Notes: a model not told the origin generated them from the sequence alone. 64,000 nucleotides of DNA from Musa acuminata AAA Group (GCF_036884655.1 NC_088354.1:16339501-16403500); one strand, 5' to 3'. Shown: positions 34,011-47,591, counted from the stretch's first letter. Numbers and translations are program-made.

Positions 34011-35155
34011 AGGGTCTTCCCTTCTTTTTGACAATGACAAAGGGGGAGCAAGAATTTCTAGCGTGGACATCATGAAAAGAGACAAACTAACTAGCTTGCA
34101 TAATTCAAGATGAAAGCAAAAATTACACTTCTCAAAAGAGAAGATGCAAATGTAACATTTGCCAAATTGTTTGCTTGCCTCATGTAAAACATTATCTCTT
34201 GCTAGTTTGGCATTTTTGCTAGCTTGTATGTTGCAAAACTTGATCACTTTTTCAAACATTTTGCTAGCTTACACTTTGCAAAGAAAGCAAAAATGGCACT
34301 TCTAGAAGAAAGAGCTTGTTATTTTGAACATCACAAGCTTGCCTATCTTAAGAAACAAAAAATTGCAAAAGTGCTATCTTGCCTATCTCAAGAAGCAAAA
34401 CTTGCAACTTGCACATTGTAATGGGAAGCAAGAATTATGAGCTTACACAAGAAAGCTATCTTGCATTTGCTTTCGAAATTTTTGCTAGCTTGTATATTGT
34501 GAAACTTACATATCGTAAAAATTGCTAGCTTATAGTCTAAAGAGAAGTAAAAAGTTGCTATCTCAAAAGAAGCAAATGTGCTATCTTTCCTATCTTAAGA
34601 GGCAAAAATGCTAACTTGCACATCTAGCAAAACTTGACAAATTTGCATATTTCAAGAAGCAAGAGTTGCTTTCTTGAACATCTCAATATTGCTAGCTTGC
34701 ATGATGTAGAACTTACTATCTTGAACATTACCAAAAGTGCTATCTTGTATGCTGTAAAACTTACATATCTAAAACTTGATAGCTTGAATGTCCTAAGCAT
34801 AATGCATTACTTGCTAAATTTTCTAGCTTCAAAACTGCATGAAGATAAAACTTAATATTATGTTTTTCATGCAATGAGTTAAACTTATATTACAAACACA
34901 AAGAATAGTTGTACTTCGTCTTTTTGTTGATGACAAAGGGGGAGAAGTATGTTGATGACATGATATGCATAAGTCTATGCATGAGTTCATAATGACGTGT
35001 TGCAAGTATTCATGATGAATATTATAATGACTTGAATTCAGTTTGAATTCAAGGTTCTATCAATATGCCATATTGATAGGAGGAGTTTGTTTAAACTCCG
35101 GGAGTCAAGTTTAACTCCGTCATCAATTGGTTGTCATCATCAAAAAGGGGGAGAT
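34011..35155 (+). repeat. S1 GCTAGCTTGCA-type repeats and polypurine tracts
   Basis: A degenerate array (about 34070-34850) built on TTGCTAGCTTG, GCTATCTTGC and AAGAAGCAAAA words, followed by GATGACAAAGGGGGAGAAG near 34931 and AAAAAGGGGGAGAT directly before the 3' LTR. An extra tract (GACAAAGGGGGAGC) lies near 34035. Similar arrays occur in S2 (51290-51740) and S3 (60840-61110). It is non-coding. Confidence 0.75.
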
Positions 35156-36794
35156 TGTTGAATCTCGTATTTTGATGATGAAACCAATTGATAATTATGT
35201 TTATGTTTAACTGCATTTTGAGTTATGCAGGTCTACTCGATCAGGATTAGACAATTAAGGCAGGAGGAATTGACATTGTGCCGGAGGAGATCACGTTAGG
35301 ATATTGGATGGTAGAAGGCTTCGGACGTCGGGCATCGGGCCAAGAGCGGAATTGCGCCAAGGATATCGGCGTTGCGGAGGTCAACCGCCGATTGGGCAAC
35401 AAGCCACAAGAGAGGACGATGCGCCGAAGAATCGGACGTAGCGCCAACCAATGACGTGCCGGGCAACAGAATGTCAATTCGCTTTATAATAATTGTCTAG
35501 ATCGGAGTAGAGTTTTTGCTTGTGTGTGCAGGATTAACTACGATAACGACGAAGACATAAAGCAAAACAAAGTGTCGGAGTCAAGCACGGAGGATTCATT
35601 GCGAGTTTGAGAGTTCGACGGAAGTCCGAAGGTTCGTCGGGAATGCTGCCGGAACTAACCGAGAATGAGTAGGGAGCTTGCCGAAGGGTTTTTCGGAAGC
35701 TCGCTGGAAGGTTCGTTGGAAGTTCGCGGAGCTCGCCGAGAAAGATCGGAGCTTGCCGAAGAAGCTCGTTGGAACTCGTCAAGATCAAATCGTGAAGTCT
35801 AGGAGCTTGCCGGGAGTCCGCAGAATGGTTTCCGAGAGTTTATCGGAAAACCGTCGGAAGTTCGCCGGAAGCTCGCCGGAAGAAGTCTTGACTTACGGAC
35901 TTTGTAATAGCTTAGAAAATGTCTTTAAATTCATAGTTAGTACGTTAATTAGGGTTAGGATCAGGTGTTAATCTTATAACCCAAGTAGGGGCCAATTGGG
36001 CCCGAGTTCAGACTGGTTTGGGCCAAGTTTGGAGCCCAACCTGTGAGCTGAATTGGCCTAGGCGGTGGCACCGCCTAGGCTGGGCGGTGGCACCGCCCAG
36101 CACCTAAAAGCTGGGCGGTGACACCTCCTAGGCTGGGCGGTTGTACTGCCCAGCACCCGAGCGCTGGGCGGTGGCACCGCTTGGTTGGGCGGTGGCACCG
36201 CCAGCATCGGGAACATAAGAGAATTCAAATTTTTGGAGCCCAAATTTGAATCCTCTTGAGGCCTATAAATACCCCTCAAGTCTCAGCTGAGAATACAACC
36301 TTTTGAGAAGCTAGAAGTTGAGAAAATCCTTAGGAAAAGTCTTGTTTTCAATAGCTTGAGTGTTCACCTCCTTTCTTTTCATTGAAATCTTTGTAAAAGG
36401 GGTGAACCACTTGTAAGAGGTTGTAAGAGGGGTGTAAGAAGGAGGTTGATCTTCGCCTAGTAAAGGAAGATCGTTAGTGGATGCCGGTGGCCTCGACGGA
36501 AGAGGAATCGGAGGAGTGGATGTAGGTCACGATTGACCAAACCACTATAAACTACCGTCTTCCCTGGTTTGCATTTACTTCCTGCTATTACCTTACTGCT
36601 AACCATCTTCACTTTGATGCTCTACTTCTTTGTCTCCTTCTTACATATGCCTTCAAGTTAAAACGCAATCGAAACGATTTCAAACGAAACGTTGCTTTTA
36701 TCGTACGAAGTTTTCGAAAGTGTTTAAATCGTCAAACGTACTTTACCGCTGCACTAATTCACCCCCCCCTCTTAGTGCCGCTCCGATCCTAACA
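35156..36794 (+). repeat. S1 3' LTR (1,639 bp)
   Basis: Close copy of 29692-31291. It differs by scattered transitions and by extra GGCGGTGGCACCGCC-type units near 36075-36160. Confidence 0.95.
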
Positions 36795-37114
36795 CTTATC
36801 GTGGAAGAAATGGGAGAAAAGGGAATGATAATGATCACTTCGAGGGGTTCGGCCCTCCTTGATCTATTCGAGGGGATCGGCCTCCTAGGGTTTGTCCAAA
36901 GACAATAGTATTTTTCATAGATTACTAAAAAGAAGCAGTTGCATCCCTATTTATAGAGTTCCACCCAGAGTCCATCAGGACTTGAACTCTAATAATAAAG
37001 AAATATTAAATAAACCTCTACTTGACTCTAATTGAACCAAATCGACTCAATAAACAACTAGACTAAACAGACTCAATAAACATTATTCAAAAGCTCAGAA
37101 AAAGGGTCCTAACA
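36795..37114 (-). repeat. N2 5' LTR, remainder
   Basis: CTTAT (36795-36799) is the S1 target duplication. The LTR then continues with CGTGGAAGAAATGGG, two 28-bp GATC-rich units, and ends GGGTCCTAACA at 37114. Confidence 0.9.
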
Positions 37115-37119
37115 CTATC

Positions 37120-38108
37120 CTAGAGCGGTGCTTCATCTAGGTGTGACCCAAGAGTGGGTGGATGAAGGTAGATTGCCAAAGGGGCGAACAAAATCAAAGA
37201 TAGAAGAGACCCTATGATGTATTGGCAAAGGCCACACATAGAGGGATCATAATTCGAGTTCATCCCATAAGGATCATAATGCAATAGAGATGTCACCAGG
37301 AGGTAACATGGTGCAGCGGATCATGGTGGAATAGTTTGTGGCAATGCGATACACACGACATTGCCCCGTGAGGGACTATATCATACTGAGGTATGATCGG
37401 GAGCTACTCGGAGCTCTACTTTGGTGAACAATACAATGGCAAGAAAGGCTATGGATTCAAAGAGTGAAGACTATAGTACCATAGAGGCGGGTCTTCCATG
37501 CGTGCATCGAATTTTGCATCGGATGAAAGCCTTGGTCATCAGCATATGGGGGTTGTGTACCACTAAGGGAAAAGTTCGAATGCAAGTACCAATGAGTCCC
37601 ATAGGAGGGACTTGATCATGCAGAGGTATGATCGAAGCAGTTGAAGAATTGGATAGCTCCAAAGCCCATATTTGCTTAAGGGAGCATGACAAGTCAGAGG
37701 ACAAGGTCGAGTAAGCGAATGTTGCTACCAAGGAAGCTAAGGAGAACAGAATCGGTGAAAACCCTACAACGTGATGGCAGAGGCCATGCATGGGAGTTGC
37801 AGTTTATCTTTTCATCGATCAAATGGAGCTGCTTGGAGAACACAGAGTTGTTGATGCAGGGTGTCGAAAGGGACGAGGAAGCGACGACGAGTCTAGAGGG
37901 ACTTAGCTACCCAAAATCAAGCATCAGTTAGAATGGAGGTGGACTCAGAGGAGTGCCATAGAGACATATCTACTGATCGTGAAGAAAAAGGATGTAGATA
38001 TGAGACGACGGATAGTAGGGCCATGGGCATGGCAGCGCCATGGTACCGCAGAGGTAGAACTTTCATGAAAGTCATTGATCCCTTGCTCTCATGGAGGGAG
38101 AGTGCTTG
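37120..38108 (+). other. G interior, piece 3
   Basis: Non-coding sequence between N2 and T, with no recognisable domain in any frame. It ends GCTTG before the T LTR. Confidence 0.65.
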
Positions 38109-40875
38109 TGTCACGCCCCCCGAATTTAATTTTCATTCAAGAGGTATGAACCTAACTCAAAATTTATAACATTATAATTCAACAAACAATCCAAGATCCA
38201 ATCACATATTTGAGGTCACTAAGAAAAATATTCAAGTCATTCACCTCTACAATCCATAATTCATAAAACCTGTGTAGTTTATAATCATACATCATGTCAC
38301 TAGATGATTCTTAAAATCCAAAGGCAACTTAACTAAACCATAACCACATCATAAATCCATAGTTGTAAAAATCTATATAATTACAAAACCAACATGTACC
38401 ATATGTTTATATCATTCATTACGTAATTTTAACTTAAAATTCCTAAAATCCTAACATGAGAGGTACTTTTCAAATATTTACAGAATCCATCAATCTAGAT
38501 TTGTCGTTGATACACACAAAAGGAACTTATACAACATCAACATATCAAGTAAGAAAAATTTGCCCCAAAATCTTCTAACTCCCCACTGCCTTAACCCAAA
38601 CTACATATTTTAACGAGCGATAAGCTATCCTGAAAAATTTATATATCAACAGAGTGAGCATATAAAGCTCAGCAAGCGACTAACATATCCATAGCAAAGA
38701 GGATAATTTTTTTTCAAACAAATAAGGTATCAAAAATACAAAGCAGAGATACAAGATGAAACAGAAGCATGTGTTGTTTGAATGCAGAATTACGATATCA
38801 ATTCGTTCGAAGTATGTTTTGTTCATATAATTGAGGAAAGGTAATTGAAGCATATCATTGACATAAGGAGCATATCCATGGCATATGGTAATTTCAAGGT
38901 ATAACAAAGACTTATAACATTTCAGAAATATATCAAAGAATAAAACATGAATAGAAGCTCAAATATCACATGACGTTGCATTCATTTCATTCTTATCCAA
39001 AGCATGCATAGAAACATAGCCAAAGCTTTGGATATCATATCAAACACATAGAAGGTGAAGTGGGATCATAACATAATATGATCCATCCATTTCTGAATGA
39101 CCACCAAACATAAGTCTCCTACGTCTGGGAGCTCCATCCACCCACGTCTGCGTGAAGTCATAGGGGGCCGGCAGAGCATCGCGGGCTCTAAGCATAACTC
39201 TCTTTATCATTTCTGGCAAAGGTTTACATTTATCCCATAAACACCAGAGTACAAAGGGATAGTATGAATAATAAAATTAGCATATATCGGAAGCACATGC
39301 AGAATAACGAAATATACATATGCCTTTCGAGCCAATACGATACAAACATAATCTTTCACAAATGTATTCAGATTTGAAAGGAAACAAAAGCAAGAGCATA
39401 CAAGGATTTCAAGAAATCATATATAGCTCAATTAAAATAATAAAGTTAGATAAATTCAATGTCTAAAGAAATGAAACTGGAAGAGGCACATATCGAAAGC
39501 AAATGCGGAACAATGGGGTGCATGTGCTGAATCATTACGATACAAACATGAACTTTAGATGATAGCTACATATGTACAAATAAATAAATGACAAAAGTAT
39601 ATAGGAATTTAAGGTAATAATGTAAAGCTTAACTGAAGTAAGAGTTTTTGCTAAAATCGATTTCCAAAGAGAAGAAACAAGAAAAGCCGAAATCGACCAA
39701 AGCTCGATTCTAGCAGAATTTGATAGGAATATTGTATGAACTATTTGGATAACCAATTATGCTCCAATTTATTCAAAATAGATATCATTAGAAAGATTTG
39801 TCAATCTGATTTTAGGCAAATCAAGTTTTACAAGAATTGGAATTTACAGCAGGGAGTTACAGATAATTTCGTAGCTAAAGGTCTGAAAATATTAGCTCTG
39901 TTTTACTGAATCCATAGGGTCGATGAAAGTAGATGTTTCAGTTAGCAATTGTACTCCAAAAATTTTAAACCAGATATATACAAAAAGCATTTTGAGTCTA
40001 TCTTCGAATAAATCATACTTTGTATGAATCTGAGTTCATAGCAGAAAGTTATAAGTAGTTAAGCAATAATAGGTCAGAAATTTTAGTCCCTATTTTGCAG
40101 AATCTATAGGATTAATTTAAACAGAAGTCCTAGTAGGCATTTAAACTCCAAATCATTCGATCTTAGTATCAAAATAAAGATTTTTTTTATCTACTTTCAA
40201 ATGGAATAGTTTTGTCTAAATCAGAGTTTATTACAAAATATTATGACCGAAACATTGCATAGAGGTCAGATTACCGAAAAATTATAGATTCATGGCTTTG
40301 TATCAAAACGAAAGAAGGTCTAGTTCTCAGTTGAAATCTCTCAAATTTTGCTAAAGAAAAATGGAAACAGAGATTAAGGTTACTGTGGGATGGGGTTAGA
40401 ACACTTGCCTTAAAATTATTTGAATCCTAAATGTGGAAAAATTGATGAAAAACCTCAAGCTCCTCCTCTTCTTCTTCTTCTTCTTCTTCTTCTTCCCTTC
40501 TCTTCTCAAACTCATGTTGGTTGCAACTCTTCAAGTTTGTTTTCTTTAACCTTTCATCTAATTCTTTTTTTTTTTTTTTTGGTTTTGGCTAATGCAAAAG
40601 TTGCAAGGTGTCATACATGCATGAAAGGGGTTAACTGTCATCTTTAGAGCAAACATAAGTGACACCATTAGGTTAGCTAGTGACACATGTCCATTAATTT
40701 TTTTTTAACTTAAATCTAAATCTTTCATAAATTATATCAAACTTCTAATATTTACTCTTAGGTCCCTAGCCATAAACTTTTAATATAATATCATTTAATA
40801 TAAAATAATTATTAAATAATCCTTATTTTTATAAACAAACTTTTTACTAAATTTTTTAAAATGGGGGATGTTACA
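38109..40875 (-). repeat. T 3' LTR
   Basis: A 2,767-bp LTR. It includes three degenerate repeats of about 190 bp (starting near 39823, 40010 and 40206), each with a 'TTTTGCAGAATCTATAGG'-like line. A CTT microsatellite is at 40461-40496 and a T-run at 40566-40580. Its terminus adjoins the polypurine tract (rc of TTCTCCCCTCC) at 40876. Confidence 0.9.
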
Positions 40876-40922
40876 TTCTCCCCTCCTTAAAGAAAAATTT
40901 AGTCATCTAAATTTATTATATC

Positions 40923-43900
40923 TCATTCGACGAAAGGATGAGGATAAGCTTTCATCATTTCTTCTTCAAGCTCCCAGGTTGTTTTCTCTCTAGAATGATA
41001 TCTCCATATCACTTTAACTAGAGGGATGACCCGATTCCTCAAGATCTTTTCTTTTTTATCAATAATCTGAGTGGGCTCTTCCATATAAGACAAGTCTTTA
41101 TCAATCACCATCAGCTCATACTTAATGATATGAGAGGGATCAGGTATATACTTTCTGCTCATTGAATAATTAAATATATCATGGATATAGCACAATGATG
41201 GTGGTAAGGCAATCCTGTAAGCGATAGAACCAACCCTCTCAAGAATCTCAAAAGGTCCAATAAATCTTGGGCTTAACTTTCCTTTCTTCCCAAATCTTAC
41301 ATTGCCTTTAGAAGTGGAGACCTTCAGGAATACAAAATCCTCAATTTAAAACTCAATATTTCGTCTTCTATTATCAGCATAACTCCTTTGACGACTCTGA
41401 GCAGTCTTTAACCTTTTTCTTATAAGTTAAATGTTTTTAGTAGTCTCTTGTACTTTTTCTGGTGCTAATAACTTTCGATCGCCAATTTCTTCCAACATAT
41501 AGGCGTCCTGCACTTTTGCTTATATAAAGCTTCATAAGGAGCCATTTGAATACTTGAATGATAACTATTATTGTAAGTGAACTCAATAAGAGAAATATCT
41601 TTATCTCATTCACCTTTCCAATCCATAACATAGGCTCGAGGCAAATCCTCAAGGGTTTGAATGGTTTTTTCTGATTGACCATCAGTTTGAGGGTGATAAG
41701 TAGTACTAAACTTGACTTTAGTGTCAAAAGATTCCTGTAACCTTCTCCAAAATCTAGATAGAAATCTAGAGTCTCTATCAGAGATGATCTCATTTGGAAC
41801 ACCATGAAGTCTTACTATTTCATTGATATATAAATCTGTAAGCCTATCAAGAGAATAAGTCATATTGATCGGTAAGAAATGTGCAGATTTCGTTAACCTA
41901 TCAATGATAACCCAAATAGCATCATGCTTTCTAGAAGTTCGGGGTAATCCTGAAATAAAGTCCATGGTAATACATTCTCATTTCCATTCAAGAATATCTA
42001 AAGGTTGCAACAAACCTCCAGGTCTTTGGTGTTTTGCTTTGATTTGCTGACAAGTCAAACACTTTGAAACATATATTGCAATCTCCTTCTTCATGCCTTC
42101 CCACCAATAATGATTTTAGAGATCTCTATACATCTTAGTGCTACCAGGATGCATTGTGTACTTTGAATTATGACCTTCCCTCAGGATTTGATTTTTAATA
42201 TCTAAGTCATTTGGAACATATATTCTATCCCCAAATCTCAATAGGCCATCCTCTAAAACTTGAAAATTCAGTTTCAATCCCTTTTCTACTTCATTCCTTA
42301 AGCAGATCAAGCGTCGATCTTGTAGTTGTCTTTCTTTAATTTGTTGAATGAGATTAGATTGCACTTGGATGGAGGCCATTAATATCATTGAGTCTTGCCC
42401 TTTTCTCATAACATTCAAATCATAATTCTCTTCTAATAACTTACATTGCTTCACAACCAAAGTCGTCATAAAACTTATAGATTTTCTACTAAAGGCATTT
42501 ACTATAACATTAGCTTTACTCGGGTGATAACAAATGGTACAATCATAATCCTTTAGAAGATTTATCCATCTCCGCTGCCTCATGTTTAACTATTTTTGAG
42601 TAAAAATATACTTTAAACTCTTATGATCAGTAAAGATTTCAAATGTTCGCCAATACAAGTAATGCCTCCAAATCTTTAGAGCAAAAACAATTGCTGCTAA
42701 TTCCAAATCATGAGTTGGATAATTCAGTTCATAACTCTTTAGTTATCTAGAAGCATAAGCAATCACTTTCCCTTCTTGCATCAAAACACATCCAAGGCCC
42801 TTTCTTGAGGCATTAGTATAAACCATAAATCCCTCATCACCACTTGGAATAGTGAGAATAGGGGCACTAGTCAATCTCCTTTTTAACTCTTGAAAACTTT
42901 GCTCACAATCATCACCCCATACAAATTTCACATTCTTTTGAGTGAGTTTGGTGAGAGGTTGAGCGATTCGAGAAAATCCCTCCATAAATCTCTTGTAATA
43001 ACCTGCCATGCCCAAGAAGCTTCTAACTTCTGTCACGTTTGTTGGTACTTCTCACTTAACCATAGCTTCCACTTTCTTTGGATAAATAGATATACCCTTC
43101 CCTGAAATCACATGACCTAAGAAAGCAATTTCATTCAACCAAAATTTACATTTGCTTAACTTTGCATACAACTTCTTTTCTCTTAGTATGGACAATATAT
43201 TTCTCAAGTATTCCTCATGCTCCTGATTACTCCTTAAATATACTAATATATCATAAATGAATACAATCACACCATCATCCAAGAATGGCTGAAATATCCT
43301 ATTCATCAGTTCTATAAAAGCTGTAGGGGCATTAGTTAAACCAAAAAGCATCACTAAGAATTCATAGTGACCATATCGGGTTCTAAAAGTTGTTTTTGGA
43401 ATATCCTCCTTCATGATCTTCAACTGATAGTAACCTAACCTTAAATCAATCTTGGAGAATACTTATGCACCCTGCAATTGATCAAACAAATCATCAATTC
43501 TGGGTAAGGGATACTTGTTCTTGATGGTCACCTGATTCAATTGTCTATAATCAATACAAAGCCTCAATGTTCCATCCTTCTTCTTAACTAATAGCACTAG
43601 AGCACCCCATGGTGAAACATTGGGTTGAATAAAACCCTTATCTAATAGTTCTTGTAGTTGCTTTTTCATTTCCTCTAGCTCAAGTGATGTCATTCTATAA
43701 GGAGGCTTGGATATTGGGGTTGTCTTGGGGACCAAATCAATAGTAAATTTACCCTCTCTATCTAGAGGTAAACCAGACAAGTCATCTGGGAATACATCAG
43801 GCAATGAGGTAAATCATGCCCAATACTCTCAAAATAAAAGATGGGATGATCTAGTATGCAAAAAGTGATCATTTTGTATAACAATCTATACTGATATGAT

Positions 43901-44337
43901 TGGAAGATAGTCAATCCGTACTTAGTATAATATCAAAACTCCAAATATCTAGGAGAACCAAATTAGCAAGAAGTTCATGTTCTCCAATAGAAATCAAACA
44001 AAATTACCAGATCGAGTTTGTTATCAAACAATCCCCAATAGCCGTATTTACATATAGCATATAATCTAGTGGTTTAGGTTGAATGCCCATGTGATAAGCA
44101 AAATATTGTGAATCAAATCATAGATGAGACACATGGTCAAACAAATATTTGCATTCTTTCAAAAACATGAATAGTACCTTCGACCAATAATTCAGAAGCT
44201 TTAGAATCATATTCCGTGATAACATACACTTTGATATGGGCTGATGATTTATGAGGCAGTGATTCTTTCTTCTTGTTCAAAGGGCAGTCTTTTATTTTAT
44301 GATCCAAATTTCCACAAGCAAAATAGACTCCAGTCAC
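40923..44337 (-). pseudogene. T gag-pol remnant (zinc knuckle, RT, RNase H, integrase, chromodomain)
   Basis: In order on the minus strand there are a gag zinc knuckle (44337-44137; the first Cys is Tyr in Val-Tyr-Phe-Ala-Cys), the protease/RT linker and RT N-terminus (43804-43463), RT palm (43423-43052), RNase H (43036-42743), RNase H end with H2C2 region (42583-42116), integrase core (41965-41606) and chromodomain (41195-40923; Trp-Arg-Tyr-His-Ser, Thr-Trp-Glu). Catalytic residues are damaged: RT reads Ile-Tyr-Asp-Ile-Leu where Asp-Asp is expected, and RNase H reads Tyr-Thr-Asn-Ala-Ser where Asp is expected. Stops and frameshifts separate all pieces. It is non-functional. Confidence 0.9.
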
Positions 44338-44840
44338 CTACAAATACAAACTTATTTCATAATCTAACTTGCATCGTACATAGGATTAAATCTTTTGTGG
44401 TGACTTCCCTTTTCAAATCGATGATGTCTTGACCCTCTTATTATCACATTCTGATTCATTTCTAATTTTTTTTTTTTTAGTAAACTTGTCCTTGCTATTC
44501 CTGTTTTTGATCTCTAAAAATTCTTTTGATCATCAGAACAATTTTGTACATCAAATATCTTCTCCAATCGCATCATCTATTTTTCTGCTACCAATGTATT
44601 AGGAACATCATGCTTCTACTGTGCCACTCTGATTTAATATCCCCGATCAACCTTTTTATCACGCTTAATTAATCAAAAATAGATAAAGTAGGAGGACTAA
44701 ATGTCCTCATCATCCTAGATTCCTAAAATGCATCAAAGAAAATTTTCACCAATCACTATATTTCACTATATCTCAATATATTTTGCACGTCAACATATCA
44801 AATATTTCAGTGATCCTCAAACCATGCTTTGATACCACTC
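44338..44840 (-). other. T 5' internal remnant and primer site
   Basis: About 500 bp between the zinc-knuckle fragment and the LTR, too short for the usual gag capsid region, so gag is largely deleted. TGGTATCAAAGC (minus, 44826-44837) is the primer site with one mismatch to the iMet complement. Confidence 0.75.
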
Positions 44841-47591
44841 TGTCACGCCCCCCGAATTTAATTTTCATTCAGGAGGTGTGAACCTAACTCAAAATTGATA
44901 ATATTATAATTCAACAAACAATCCAGGATCCAATCACACATTTGAGGTCACTAAGAAAAACATTCAAGTCATTCACCTCTACAATCCACAATTCACAAAA
45001 CCTGTGCAGTTTATAATCATACATCATGTCACTAGATGATTCTTAAAATCCAAAGGCAACTTAACTAAACCATAACTACATAAATCCATAGTTGTGAGAA
45101 TCTATACAATTACAAAACCAATATGTACCATATGTTTATATCATTCATTATATAATTTTAACTTAACATTCCAAAAATCCTAACATGAGAGGTACTTTTC
45201 GAATATTTACAGGATACATCAATCTAGATTTATCATTGATACACACAAAAGGAACTTATACAATATCAACATATCAAGTACGAAAGATTTGCCCCAAAAT
45301 CTTCTAGCTTCCCACTGCCTCAACCCAAACTATATATTTTAACGAGCGATAAGCTATCCTGAAAAATTTATATATCAACGGGGTGAGCATATAAAGCTCA
45401 GCAAATGACTAACATATCCATAGAAAAGATGACAGTTTTTTTTCAACCAAATAAGGTATAAAAAATACAAAGCAGAGATACAAGATGAAACAGAAGCATG
45501 TATTGTTTGAATATAGAATTATGATATCATTTCGTTCGAAGAATGTTTTATTCATATAATCGAGGAAAGGTAATTGGAGCATATCATTGACATAAGGAGA
45601 ATATCCATGGCATATGGTAATTTCAAGGTATAACAAAGACTTATAACATTTCAAAAACATATCAAAGAACAAAACATGAATAGAAGCTCAAATGTCACAT
45701 GACGTTGCATTCATTTCATTCTTATCCAAAGCATGCATAGAAACATAGCCAAAGCTTTGGATATCATATCAAACATATAGAAGGTGAAGTGGGAACATAA
45801 CATAATATGGTCCATCTATTTCTGAATGACCACCAAACATAAGTCTCCCACGTTTGGGAGCTCCATCCACCCACGTCTGAGTAAAGTCATAGGAGGTCGG
45901 CAGAGCATCATAAGCTCTAAACATAACTCCCTTTATCATTTCTGGCAAAGGTTTATATTTATCCCACAAATACTAGAGTACAAAGGGACAGTATGAATAA
46001 TGAAATTAGCATATATCGGAAGCACATGCGGAACAACGAAATATACATATGCCTTTCGAGCCAATACAATACAAACATAACCTTTTACAAATGTATTCAG
46101 ATTTGAAAGGAAACAAAAGCAAGAGCATACAAGGATTTTAAGAAATCACATATAGCTTAATTCAAATAAGAAAGTTAGATAAATTCAATGTCCAAAGAAA
46201 TGAAACTGGAAGAGGCACATATCGAAAGCAAATGCGAAACAATGGGATGCATGTGCTGAATCATTACGATATAAACATGAACTTTAGATGATAGCTACAG
46301 ATGTACAAATAAATAAAGGACAAAAGTATACAGGAATTTAAGGTAATAATGTAAAGCTTAACTGAAGTAAGAGTTTTTGCTGAAATCGATTTCTAAAGAG
46401 AAGAAACAAGAAAAGCCGAAATCGACCAAAGCTCGATTCTAGCAGAATTTGATAGGAACATTGTATGAACTATTTGGATAACCAATTATGCTCCAATTTA
46501 TACAAAATAGATGTCATTAGAAAGATTTGTCAATCTGGTTGTAGGCAAATCAAGTTTTACAAGAATTGGAATTTATAACAGGGAGTTACAGATAATTTCG
46601 TAGCGAAAGGTTTGAAAATATTAGCTCTGTTTTACTGAATCCATAGGGTCGATGAAAGCAGATGTTTCAGTTAGCAATTGTACTCCAAAAATTTCAAATC
46701 AGGTATATATAGAAATCATTTTGAGTCTAGCTTCGAATAAATCATACTTTGTATGAATTTGAGTTCACAGTAGAAAGTTATAAGCAGTTAAGCAACAAGA
46801 GGTCAGAAATTTTAGTCCCTATTTTGCAGAATCTATAGGGTTAATTTAAACAGAAGTCTTAGTATGTATTTAAACTCCAAATCATTCGATCTTAGTATCA
46901 AAATAAAGATCTTTTTGTCTTCTTTCAAGTGGAATAGTTTTGTCTAAATCAGAGTTTATTATAAAATGTTATGACCGAAAAATTGCATAGAGGTCAGATT
47001 ACCGAAAAATTACAGATTCATGGCTTTGTATCAAAACGAAAGAAGGTCTAATTCTAAGTTGAAATCTCTTAAATTTTATAGAATAAAAATGGAAACAGAT
47101 ATTAAGGTTACTGTGGGATGGGGTTAGAACACTTGCCTTAAAATTATTTGAATCCTAAATGTGAAAAAATTGATGAAAAACCTCAAGCTCTTCTTCTTCT
47201 TCTTCTGCTTCTTCGTCTTCCCTTCTCTTCTCAAACTTACGCTGGCTGCAACTCTTTAGGTTTGTTTTCTTTAACCTTTCATCTAATTCTTTTTTTTTTT
47301 TTTTGGCTAATGTAAAAGTTGCTAGGTGTCATGCATGCATGAAAGGGGCTAGGTGTTATCTTTAGAGCAAACATAAGTTGAACCATTAGGTTAGCTAGTG
47401 ACACATGTCCACTATTTTTTTTTAACTTAAATTTGAATCTTTCATAAATTATATCAAACTTCTAATATTTACTCTTAGGTCCCTAGCCATAAACTTTTAA
47501 TATAATATCATTTAATATAAAATAATTATTAAATAATCCTTATTTTTACAAACAAACCTTTTACGAAATTTTTAAAAAGGGGGATGCTATA
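44841..47591 (-). repeat. T 5' LTR
   Basis: A 2,751-bp LTR with the same internal repeats and microsatellite as 38109-40875, and many scattered substitutions. It is clearly more diverged from its partner than the E3 or S1 LTR pairs, so T is an older insertion. Confidence 0.9.

Larger units (their letters stand above)
29692..36794 (+). mobile_element. S1: non-autonomous Sirevirus with AT-rich module in place of pol
   Basis: A 7,103-bp plus-strand element flanked by CTTAT (29687-29691; 36795-36799), inserted in the N2 5' LTR. It has LTRs at 29692-31291 and 35156-36794, a perfect iMet primer site, gag with two nonsense codons, then about 2.9 kb of AT-rich sequence without pol, and polypurine tracts near 34938 and 35145. 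The LTRs are nearly identical by eye apart from a rearranged GC-repeat stretch in the 3' copy, so it moved recently although it encodes no pol. Confidence 0.95.
26444..37114 (-). mobile_element. N2: Ty3-type gag-protease element, interrupted by S1
   Basis: Same family and plan as N1: 3' LTR 26444-26864, gag-protease 26951-28132, GC-rich leader to 29629, and 5' LTR 29630-29691 continuing at 36800-37114 after the S1 insertion. CTATC flanks it at 26439-26443 and 37115-37119. Without S1 it is about 3.6 kb. Confidence 0.92.
38109..47591 (-). mobile_element. T: decayed Ty3 chromovirus with long LTRs
   Basis: A minus-strand element with LTRs at 38109-40875 (2,767 bp) and 44841-47591 (2,751 bp), starting TGTCACGCCCCCCG and ending GGGGGATGTTACA (decayed to GCTATA on the right). 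Primer site TGGTATCAAAGC is at 44826-44837 (minus). Internal pol ends with a chromodomain, typical of Tekay/Del-like chromoviruses. The flanks GCTTG (38104-38108) and ACTTA (47592-47596) would be a target duplication with two transitions, which is only suggestive. Pol is broken in many places and most of gag and the protease are gone. Confidence 0.9.

Noticed and set aside
34011..34930. Possible small-RNA or satellite array with GCTAGCTTG words
   Set aside because: Units are too degenerate and irregular to call a satellite by eye; reported only as a repeat.
40420..40647. 75-codon ORF with a Leu run resembling a signal peptide
   Set aside because: The Leu run is the CTT microsatellite in the T LTR.
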